From: Nepenthes gracilis
Taxonomy: Eukaryota > Streptophyta > Magnoliopsida > Caryophyllales > Nepenthaceae
Direction: 5' to 3'
Length of the DNA stretch: 64,000 nt
Assembly (NCBI GenBank): GCA_033239525.1
Contig: BSYO01000030.1
Coordinates: 9,135,030-9,199,029 of the forward strand
Shown here: piece by piece, positions 45,901 through 57,700 of the stretch
Layout of the letters: the number at the start of each line of letters is the position of its first letter
Position numbering within the stretch: position 1 is the stretch's first letter
Position numbers and translations under genes: made by a program
The notes under the pieces: model-generated
Told to the model about the DNA's origin: nothing
Seen by the model: the letters and a program-made list of their open reading frames with translations, nothing else
Databases searched by the model: none

Positions 45901-48714
45901 GCCTGGGAGGATAACAATGTCATCAAAGCTCAATTTCCTACATTTATCCTTCAGGACAAGGATAATTTCTGAAGGTGGCATCATCCCAAAGTTGACTTTA
46001 AGCCAGCTGATGAAGCTGAGCATGCAGATTGAAGGATGGAGGCAAGCGAAGTTTTGAATTTAATGTCTTAGGCATGTGAATACTGTCAACTGATGACATG
46101 CCAAGTATTGCCAACTATTTGCCTAGTCAGTAGCTAAGGAGTAACAACTGATTGAACAGCTGGAGGACAGGTCAGTAAATAGAAAAATATTAGCTGAGTT
46201 GGTTAGTATTAGTAAACTGGTTATGGATAGATTTACGTGGTTCTATTGAAATGTAATTTTGTGGTTAGGAGCTGATGAGGCTGTAAGTATTGGATGCTTA
46301 TACATCATTATATAAACCTGTAAACTGATCAATGTGGTCTTGAAAATTCAGAACACAGAATTTGGTAGCCTGCTTATGCATTGTTTCCTCACTTTCCCTT
46401 TTCATTTAGACTGATCTAGCCGCAAGGTTGTAAGAATCTCACTTCTTTACACTGAACTTATGAAGAATAAGGAAGAGGTGATTTAGGGCTTCCAAGGAAG
46501 CTAATGTCTTTAAGATTATGAGAAACTTTTGTAATTGTTGTGTGTGCCCTGACTCAGGCTGCTATGCTTTTTATTTTACCTGTACACTATTCTTGACAAC
46601 ACCCGCCCAATCTGCTACACCTACTCACCCTTTTCACGTTGTTCTGAATTGGTATCTGCAACGACAATTTTTCTAAATGATGAAATATTGGTGTACCTTG
46701 TGCCTGCCATACAACAAATCTAAAGCTATGCCCTTGACAATGACACAAGGGAACATGCAAACACCTAAGCTTACATACAGCACTAATGCTCTAGCAGGCT
46801 TCAACTCTATTGCCTTTAATTTAATATATTGGACCTGCAATAATGTTACCGTTCTATGCTGGAAGAGTATGTATTTGTTTTCTTTAGGTCCATACCCCAC
46901 ATTCCGCGGAATACCGGATTTAGGTCTTGAGTAGAAAAGCATCTGAGCATGTTAGAGCAGTCTACATCTTATTTGGACTGACATCATGACATATCTACTT
47001 ACATCTAGGTACCAGAAAATTGTGGATTGCTCTACTTCATTGTGGGCATAAAGGACAAGTATAAAAGTCATGGGGCAGCCAGGTCATATTAGAGCTGCTA
47101 AATCATCTCCCTAACGATTTCATTGAAACTAGGACATTAATGCTGGTGTTTTGATGTTTAGTAGATCTGTCACTAGGTGTGTAGTACTATCTAGCTGGCA
47201 CTTAAGTTTAGAGCCTATACTGCTATACACTTGTTGGTCTTACGGAAGTATTTAGGCATAGGGTTCGAGATATTTTGAGAAAGCTTTGCATTATATCTAT
47301 TTGGTTCCCAGTGGATTTATCTCCTCTTTGACCGTAGTTTTTCTTGTCAATTTGAGAGGTTTTTCATTTTTTATGGCATACTCTCTCTTTTCTCCTCTGT
47401 TTTACTTAGTTGATTTGTGCCATTTGCGTTTGTGTAATTTTGTATACCATTTTTTGTAGTTACTTGAGTCTATTTAGCAATAGAAATCTGAGGTGCTTTT
47501 AAAATTTTTCAATAGAATAGCAAATTCAGAAAATCTGTCCAAATGTATAAGTATTCTTTTTGAAAAATAGATTTTTTCATTTTTTAAGCTTTGAACTGAA
47601 TTTTGAAAATTTCAAAAAAAATCAAAAATATGTTTTTCAGAATTCTCTATTGGTTATAAATAAGACTTTTCTTGATGTTCTAAATCTATCTTATGTACTC
47701 ATATTTTGAGAATTTGTAATTGTAAAACGTTATTTTATAAGTATATAAAAATAAATATGTTCCAAATTTTAAGTTACATTTTGAACAATAATAAAATTTT
47801 TATTTAGATTTATAATTAAATTTATTTGTATTTTTATTTTTCACCAGATTTACCTAATAATTAAATATGAATGATATTTTTATACATTAGGAATATGTTA
47901 TATGACTCAATATGAAGTGGCAAAAGTATTGCCCTTTCCTCAATATTTTGGTTATTGTTTAACATTTTCTATAACTTCAAAAATTCATATGTGCAATACT
48001 AATGTATTGATAAAATTAAAATAGATAGATTATAATAATGTGAAGGATCATCATTATCAAAAATATGTGCCATTAATAATCATACTTGACCATTGACAAT
48101 TAAATACATAGGTAAAGTTGGAAATGAATTGAGTATTATTTGACTTAAATTCAACTCATTAATTTGGTATATGTAAAATTAAGTTCGAGTTAGACTTATT
48201 AGCTTTAGCTCAAATAAGTTGAATTTATGCTTCTGACTGAGCTATAGTTACTCGTTTAACATTTGATATGCATAGCACAAAACACAAAGTATATAAATTC
48301 ATCAGGACGTGGTACAGAAAGATTTTTATGACTTTCAGTAATTATGAATTGAGTTATTATTAGTTTGTTTATTATAAATATATATATCAAGTAATGCCTT
48401 ATTATAAATAAATATATCAAGTTATTCTTTGTTTACAATTTATTTCACATAAACAAGCTTATAAAATAGAATTGAATTAGCTTGTTAAGCTTATGGAGTT
48501 GAGCTAAAATAGGAGTCAGTAAATAGTTTTAAGCTGAGCCCCATTTAAATTCTTGAACAACTCTAAAAATAGAAAGAGTAAAGGAAAATAAAAAGGAATA
48601 CATAAAATTATTTTTCCAAATAATGCAGTCTTATTTTTCTTTTCCGGTTTCTGCCTTTGTTTCCTATATGTGCACCAGCATCTCCTCTTGTCTCCAGCCC
48701 TCTCTCTCTCCCCC

Positions 48715-48792
<78 letters not shown>

Positions 48793-51700
48793 TTGGGGGA
48801 AAGGTGGGATTGTGTTTCTTGTGAACTTGTTGCACCCTATAGATGTTTCTATATCCTACCACCTTCTGGTATTCTTATAAGTGTGACATTCCTTCTCACC
48901 GAGAATTGGAGGTTTCTTTGTAGGCATTTTGTTTATTAGCTGGGAAATGATCATTGTTCCTTGTTTTCTTTAGGTGCAGTCGTGTACAATGCTTATATTG
49001 ATGGCTTGATAAAGGGAAGAAACTCTCAAAAGGCTGTGGAGATATTTGAGAGGATGAAACGAGATCATTGCAAGCCAACTAATGAAACTTATACAATGTT
49101 AATAAACTTGTATGGGAAGGTAGGCACCATACTCTCATACTTCTTAAGGGACGGTGAGGCAGACATATGTTTTTATTTGCTTTATCTTTTATAGTTTCAG
49201 TGTTATCCTCTCAGTTAATTATTTGCTATTTTGATGCCTTTCTATCTAAATAATGCTAATTTGAATTTTTGATTTTGTGTATAAAAGATTTTGTTATACC
49301 ATAAAGGGTCTCCATCATATGAATTACCACTTTCAGTATCCTTTTTGCTCATAGAAACTACCAATTGTTCTGAATTTTTTTGTTTGGTAGTGCTGGACTT
49401 AATTTGCTGCACTAAACTGACAATTCTGGACTTCTATCACGATACTACTTTGGGGCAGATCAGCAATGTCCACCTCTCCGCACCAATGGTTCAAACATCA
49501 ATGCCCTTCTTATGTTTTGCTATAGGAAAAATTGACAAATATTGTCAACTCTACAGTTTATTGTCCTTTAGTTTGAGTCAATTTCATCAATCAAGAACTT
49601 CTGCCCAAATTGGCTATAGTCTGGCCCACTCATGACACTGATTTTTCTGATATGGCACTTAATAGGTTTTCTACCACCACAATTCTGCCTTGTCTAAGAA
49701 AAGCCCACATCATCCATTTTCTTTTTCTCCCTTAATTTCCTCTCCTCTGTCTCTTGCAACTTATCTCCCCTCACACCACCACCATTGCCTTCTTCCCTCC
49801 CCTAACTTCTACCACCGGCACCTCCTCCCTCATTGCTCACCCTTTCTCCCTCCCCTTTCTGACTGTGACCTCACCCTTCCCTTCTCCTTACTCCCTTTCT
49901 CTCCCTCTCAAATCCCGTCCTCCCCACTCTTTCTGCTCTCCCCTTTCTCTGGCCACCATCTCCTTTCCTTCTCTTCCTCTTCTTTCCCTTCCCCTTTCTC
50001 TCTCTCTATCTCTCCTCTCACTCTGTTTTGTGTGCTTCCTTGAGATAAAGACACCATGAAAAAAACTAGAAAGCAAGAACATAAAAGAGAACATATTTTG
50101 GGTGATAATGATGGAATAAGACAAGCCTGGCATCAGATAATGGATCATTGAAACTAGTTTCATTTTGTTACAGTTCTTTATTCTTTTAAATGTGTGGATT
50201 GATTGGCCAAATAGGAATCAAAGATCCCCTTGAAATGAATTGAAATCCTAGTGGTTTCCCTATTATCAACTTTTTTATTCACTGCTTATGGTATGTATAA
50301 GGTTTATGAGTTAATCTCTTGGGAGTGATTTTTGAAACTCTTGACTGCCCTGGTTTTCATGAAGAGGTCCAATGGAGGAGGTTGCCATAGTGGTGAAGGA
50401 TTTGAATGAGTTTTGGTTGTCATATTCTGCTGAAATTCCCAATCGAAGCTGATTTCAAAAATTAGTGCATCAGAGGAACTTTGGAGTTCATTTCTATTCC
50501 ACAAGCACTGACATGAAATCACCATTAGCAGTGGTTTCCAAAACACCCATGGTGATTGGTCTCTTGTTGGAGAGTGGACATAAAGAGACTGGGAAGAGAT
50601 GCACACAGGCAGGGTGAATGAACACTGGACTCCAGTGTCTCAGTAGTATAGGGAAGTTAAAGGGTGGTGACAGCAGCAGGGTTGTGGTGGTGGTGGAATG
50701 TGTGATGCTATAACTCTTAATTATGGAGTTTCACTCGGGTGACACTTCTATCATGCACCCGGTTAATGCTCTTGCATGGAGTGCTTTGTTACTATTATGA
50801 TCTTAGGAAGTATACAAGACAATAATGGCTACCATGGGAATTGGGGAGTATTGCTGCTGGCTTTAGTGACAAAAGAATGAATCATGTATCCATGGTCAAT
50901 GCCCGATTTAATCATTCCTAGAAGCCTTACATTTGTATTAATTAAGTAGACATAATTTGTATCTAGTTATAGTGAAGTGTGCTAGTGACTTTAGTGCATC
51001 AAAGACCACTACAAAACACAAAACAATTTAGCCAAACACAGGACAACAGTGTGCTCAACCAGTGCATTCTTTTCAAGTGTTTCCAAATATGGGGTGTTTG
51101 GGTTTTCACTAGCAACCGAGAGTCTTGGTAAGAAGAATATGATGAGGTTATTTCTTGCACTTGTACTCATTCGATTATAGTGAAACCACTTGATCTTATA
51201 CCTGTGGATATAGCTCTCTTTTCAAGAATGAACAATGTAAACTCAATGTCTCTAGTATGCTTGAATTCTTGCCTTAATTCTGTTGTTAAAACAAATTGGT
51301 ATCAAAGGGTATTGATCGAAAAATGGCATCAAGGATTTCAAATGCCAAGTTCGAGTTGGAGAACAACTTTAGTTTTTGGCAAGTCAAGATCAATAATTTG
51401 CTTATTTAACAAGGACTTCACAAAGTCCTAAAGGGGAGAATGGCTAATGCTTCCACTTCGAATGAGGATTGGGAGGATCTTGTCTCCTTTCTATGAGCAC
51501 AATTTGGCTTTGGCTAGCCAATGACGTTCTCTATAACATTGCCAAGGAGGAGTTGGCTGAGAAGTTATAGGCCAAATTAGAGAGTCTTTACATGACAAAA
51601 TCTCTCATAAATTGGTTCCATTTGAAACAGCAACTATACACACTTGAAATGAAGGTGTACTAGTCCATGAACGCTTGAACAATTTTAACAAACTTCTATC

Positions 51701-54700
51701 AATTGTTGATTATCAATGTCAAGATTGATAATGAAGATAAATCTTTGTTGCTTTTATTCTCTGGTTTTTATCATTATTTTGTAACTGTATTTAACTTATG
51801 GCAAAGAGACCATAGTTTTGGACAATGTGATGGCAGCTTTGCTATTGGAAGAAGTTGTCTGAAAGTTGGTTTCGGATAGCTAGGTTGGGGGCCTTGAAGC
51901 AAGGGGGCAGATCTGATTTTTGTCTATAAAATCAAAATCGAACGAGATCCAAAGTATATGATTTGTAAGTTCATAAAGTGCAATTACGGTAAGAAACCAG
52001 GTCACAACATGAAGGATTGTTGGAAGCTTGTAGCAAAAGAGAACAAGGAGTCGAAGCCTGAAATTTCTAGTTTGGCCAAGAGCTCCAAGCAAAACCAAGA
52101 AGGTCCCATATTCTAGTGTCATTAGTAGCTTGATATATCATATAGCGTGCACACAACTGGATCGTTCACATTAGTGTTGTTAGTAGATTTATAGCTAATC
52201 TAGGAAACTTGTATTGGTTCACTATTAAATAGATTCTTTGGTATTTGAAAGACACAAAATTACAACTTAGTTTTTGAAAGGGACTCTACTAACAAAATGG
52301 AACTATCGGTTTTGTTGTTGCTGATTTTGCAAGGAACCTCGACAATAGTAGGTCAATGACTGGATTCATTTTCACACTTGCCAGTGGATTAATCAGTTAA
52401 AAGTCTATGCTTTAGTTGACAGTTGCCCTTTCCACCACAGAAACTAGGTACATGGCAAGAGTTGAGGTTGAAAAGGAATCTGTATGGTTGGTTAATTTGT
52501 TGGGTGAGCTCAAACTCAAGCAAGGCCATATGCATATTTTCTATGACAGTTAGAGTGCCTTTGCATCTCACCATGAAACAAGTCTACATTCAAAAGCCAA
52601 GCATGTTCGGCTCCGTTATCATTTCTCCAGGAGCTAGTGGCAAAGAATGAAGTTTCATTATTAAAGATCCATTTAAGCGAAAATTCCGTAAACATGTTCA
52701 CGAAGACAATCCTGGCTATGAAATTCAAATTTTGCTCATATTTCATTTGTCTTTGTTCTGTTATGACCATTCGTTTGAATGAGGTGTAATTATGATCAAC
52801 ATTACTCTTGTTGAGGTGACAAATTGAGAAGCCATAACTTCTAATTATAGAAATTCATCCAGTTGGCACTTCAATAATGCACTTGGTTAATGGTATATCA
52901 TGGAGTGATGTGCTGCTATTGTGATCCTTAGATGTATGCAAGGCAATGATGCTGCCATGGGGATTAGGTAGTATTGATGATGATTTTGATGATAAGAGAA
53001 AGAACCATGTATCCATGATTAATGACACATTTAATCACTTCTATAAAACTTACATTTGTACTAATTAAGTAGACATTATTTGTATCTACTTATAGTGATG
53101 CGTGCAAATGACTTTAGTGCATCAAACACCACCACAAAACACAACAGTTCAGCCAATCACTGCTTTTATGTGTTTCTAGATTTTGGATTTTTGGATTTTC
53201 ACTGGCAACCAAGTGTTCCTGGTGAATAGAGTATAATCGGGTTATTTTCATCACTTATACTCTTTTGTTCATAGTGGAGCCATCTGATCTCGTGCCCATA
53301 AAAGTAGCTCTCTTCTTCAGAGTGAATTACTAAATTAGTTATCTCTTGTATACTTGATTTCTTGTCTTAATTTCACTGTTACAACGAAATGGTGTTTTAG
53401 GGATACGGTGACAGTTTAGTGGTGGGGTAGGGAGGTAGTTTTCTAGTTTTCTTTTTTTTCTTAATTTTGTAGATTTATTTTACATTATAAGTAAAGGTGA
53501 ATTGGCATGCAGGATTACAAGGCATGTAGGTTCAGAAGTGTGCTATTTTGTCCAGGAAAATCCAATTTTATAATTGACCTAAATTTATCAGTTTAGTATA
53601 AAATTAACCATATTATAGTGGATGGCCTAGTGCACAATTGTGGGTTTCAGGAAGGTACACATCTTTATCCTTGTATTACAGAGAGATTGTTTCCGTAGTT
53701 TGAACCTATAATCTATAGCTTACAACAATATAACCGTACTATATCACGTGAAGGCTCACCCTCAAAGTTGATCTGAATTGAAGTATGAAATGACATTGGC
53801 TCAACTCAAAAAGTTGAGAAAATTTTCACAATTTTTTCCTTTTGCTATGTAAGGTCCAGTTTGTCGTAATGCATCAATTTTGGAGCTTGTATATGGAGAC
53901 CTCTTCCTAGTGTTCGTTAGTATATTCTCCGCATAGAAGTTAAATGTATAGGTTGTGTATCCCTGTTTTGCAGGCAAATAAATCAAATATGGCCCTTAAG
54001 GTGTTCAATGAAATGAGAAGTCAAAACTGCCAGCCTAACATCTGCAATTACACTGCTCTCGTTAATGCATTTGCACGGGATGGACATTGTGAGAAAGCAG
54101 AAGAAATATTTGAGCAGCTGCAAGATGCAGGGCATGAGCCTGATGTTTATGTCTATAATGCACTCATGGAATCTTACAGGTTCCAGCCTCTCTTAGAAGC
54201 AGGGTTTTTGTTGTTCCTAGCAATAAATGACTTAACTGTGCTGTGACAATTTGCATGAAGTGGGCCAAGTTCAAATTTATTATCACGGTAGCCTAGTGCA
54301 TGAGATTTCTCCCATTACGTGTTCTTGAGAGGGTTAGGTGTATAACGTAATCTTTTGTTCACAACTTAGTAAAGTGGTGAGAGAATTGACGAATTCAAAT
54401 TTTTAGAAGCCACAGCAGAGGGTAAGAGTCACAGGCTCTCTGCAATGTTATTTTGAATTCAAATGAGTGACCAACCTATGGCTGATTTGTTCCTCTTCTA
54501 AGATGCCTTTCTATTTTGTTAGTAAATATCAATTTCAATACAGAAAACACCTATATTGTATTACCTGTCCAAATGGCCTGAGATACTTTACATGCATATG
54601 AAACTGAATTCCTTTCTAAATGATGTACTGCTCAGATTTCACCATCATTAGATATATATATATCTAATGTATCGCTCAGATTTGCTGGGGATTGATATGA

Positions 54701-57700
54701 TGTATTATTGGGTCTGTTGTATATTTATCAGTAGTTTCACTATTATGGTTCATGGAAACTTTTGTTTTTGAGTAGTAAAGCTGTTGCTTGGAGGGTGAAT
54801 CTTAGTGCAATAGTAAGTAATTTCATCGTGATTTGGATATTATGGTTTCGAACCATAGAAAAAACATATTTGTAGTACAGGGGTAACACTGCATTAAATC
54901 TACACTTCTTAGTACATGCAATGTGGGAAGTTTTGTATACAAGGTGACCCATTATTGAAGCTGTTGCTATTCACTAGGAAGCAGAAATGTCCTTATAGAT
55001 ACTTGATGAGAAGAATGCTCAACAATGTAGTTGTGTAAATTAGATGCTTCTTTTAGATTTTTCTTTTTTGGGTAACTAAAAATGTTGTGTTCTACACAAC
55101 ATTAGTTCCTTAACTTTTCCTTCTGTCAGCCGTGCAGGATTTCCTTACGGTGCTGCAGAAATATTTTCACTCATGCAGCACATGGGATGTGAACCAGACA
55201 CAGCTTCATACAATATCATGGTAGATGCATATGGGAGAGCGGGTCTTTTTGAAGGTAACAACATTATGTTTGACTCAACTGAGAGTATTCATTCATGAAT
55301 GAGTCATGTTGTCTTCTATCAACTCCTAGTCAATTGTTTGCCTCTCTTTTTTCAGACCATGGATGAAAATATTGGTATTGCTCACGATCATATCGAATAA
55401 TATGTATTAGTATTTGATATATTGAATGAAAATAATTTTTTTAAAAAATCGTAAACTGATGGGACCTTATCTGTCGATATGAAAATATATCGTAATATTA
55501 TCGTAATATCAAAAAATATTAGTATTTGGGGCTCTAAAATTATTGTAATATCTATCATATCGGTCAATATTTGTGTTAATAGTTTAGACACAACAATATA
55601 AGTATTAAATGTGAAGCTCTAAAATTGTGTAATTATTGCTTAAAATGTTTAACGACGGAAATCAGAAGGCGGCTTAGTGGGTGAGCTTCCAGATTCAAGG
55701 TCTGCGATGTCGTCTTATAAACGGGGACTGGACCATTGAAGAAAATTTTGGAGAGGAGAGGGAAAACATTGTGTCAGAATATTTCTGGACCATCAAAGAA
55801 AATTTGGGATGCATGTAGTTTAGATTATTTCTGGTATCTCCCCAGATTGTATCCAAATATTATTCAAAATATTTTTCTTATTTAGATTTTTATAGTCTAT
55901 AAGTCTATATGTTCTTGTCTTGCACTTAATTATGAATATCAATTCAAGATAATCAGCTTTATTTTTAATTTATTTTCAGAGTCTTCATATGTTTGATTCA
56001 TCACGTACCAAAGTATTTTGTTGCTAGCAGGTAGCTAGCCTTTTGGTATTGTCCGCCAAATCACACCAAGATTTCTTCCTTATTATACGTACTGTCAGTC
56101 TTAGGGGATTCTTCTTAGATTCTATTTATTTAATTATTCTTCTTTGACAACTACCTTGTATTTGACTATTGTCTATTGCGACATGAATATTATCCATAAC
56201 AGTGCCCAGTGAACAATGCCTATGAATCGGAATTTGGCAGGGAATATATTGGCCAAATATTAGGAAATATTGTGAGATATTGGCCCATATTATTAAATAT
56301 TGGCCAATACCTTATGATATAAATCACAACTTTTTATGGTATTGGAAAATATCTGCATCTGGGGTCAATTCTAGTACATAGTAGCGATATTTTTCATATG
56401 CTTGAGGCTTTGTGCACTGTGTGCTTTTGGGTATCAAATAAATGGAGCCTTATTCTTGCAACACAAATAGTATTTTTTTCCCCATGATTTAGAGTTGGAT
56501 CATGTTGACCAGGCCAAAATGTAGCAAATTTACTTATGAGCCTCTTGCCCTCGAAGGGATACAGCAAACAAAAAAGGATGGACAAAAGGTGAAAGTTTTG
56601 TCAGTCAACATAGATTCCATGTACCTCTTAAATTATTCATGGCCTTGATATTTGCAAATAACATCGTGTATGGCTTGGATGTTGATAACTGTGCTTGATG
56701 CAAGAGTTAGGTTCTGAACCTATGTGCGCAAAATTAATGATCCAATTCTTGCATTCACTGCATAGCAACTGAGCTTTCCTTATCTACAGAAAAGTCATAT
56801 AATTGTATTTCTGATTCACAAAGTTCAAATATAGTAATTGCAACCTTCTTATGTTGTGAGATAATATGGCTTCTATTGGTCTATGTAGTTGCTGTAACCT
56901 TCTTATGCTGCAAGATAATAGGGCTTGATGCCTACTGCCTAGCTCTTCCTGGTGTTGCGCACTGTCAAAAATTCTTCTTCTTTGCTGATGGTTAGCTGTA
57001 TAATATTGAAACCAGCATATTATCAAACATATAAGTGAACTATTATCAACATCTGTCCTGTCCAATACCCGGAAAATTACACATTTGGATTGTGTCTTTG
57101 TACCCTTCTGTATAGATTACCGTGAAGTGAAAGAACTAGATTTTTTAAGCCCCAAACACTTGAACAAAAGTTCTAGGACTGTCTTCTATTATACAAATAT
57201 TATATCAGACTTCCCTTTGCAGACAAAAACTACTGCTATGCTACCCGGTTTGTATCCCACTGTCCAGCATATTCCTACATCTTCACTGCTGTGTTTTTTT
57301 TTTTTTTTTTTTGAAAAAAAGATATTCTGGCAGTTGCTGGGTGACCTCCGGAAATTCTCCATTAGTGCATTTCCCAATTGCTCCATTTCTATCTCCATTG
57401 CTGCGGAAAGAACGTAAGATTATGCTAGAGGATACAGTTGCATCTTAATTCACATTCTTCAAAAGATCCCGGTTAATATACTTTTCCAATGCCAATGCAT
57501 TGTTGACAGTTTTCCCAATTCCCTATCTTCAATGATAGGATAGCTGGGAAATGGCATCTTAGATAATGTAAGGTAAGATCCCATATAATAGACATAAAAT
57601 AGTCTGACCCTCCATGCGTAGCGAGAGCTTTGTACACCGTGTTGCCCATTTATGGCCTTACCAGAAGTTAGATGATATACTATGTTGATGTTGGACAACT

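Larger units (their letters stand above)
36449..46392 (+). mobile_element. Ty3/gypsy chromovirus remnant hosting nested insertions
   Basis: Direct repeats at about 36449-36860 and 45980-46392 share long blocks (GATGAAG, ACTGTCAACTGA, GAGTAACAACT, TTGAACAGCT, GGACAGGTCAGTA, CTGTAAAC) and look like its LTRs. Internal plus-strand reading gives a gag zinc-knuckle region at about 44118-44165 (GLCYRCYEKYTPRQ), protease at 44300-44400 (LLIDSGCTNNFF), the end of integrase (GDWVFMKLQP) and a chromodomain-like end at 45880-45968 (AAWEDNNVIKAQFPTFIL). Most of reverse transcriptase and integrase is missing. A copia element, a LINE and an ATATCGG-type repeat interrupt it. LTR edges are approximate. Confidence 0.7.
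50701..53385 (+). mobile_element. Internally deleted Ty1/copia element with both LTRs
   Basis: Direct LTRs bound about 1.5 kb of interior. A tRNA-Met primer site (AATTGGTATCAAAG) starts at 51294. Gag follows at 51324-51900 (MASRISNAKFELENNFSFW, LESLYMTKSL), then a zinc-knuckle-like CNYGKKPGHNMKDC at about 51979-52020 in which the second Cys is Gly, then directly RNase H at about 52300-52650 (VALSTTETRYMA, RLRYHF). Integrase and reverse transcriptase are missing, so it is non-autonomous. It sits sense-oriented in PPR intron 5. Confidence 0.87.

Noticed and set aside
48516..48939. Cys/Val and Thr/His repeat open frames
   Set aside because: Translations of the TC/AC microsatellite on both strands.
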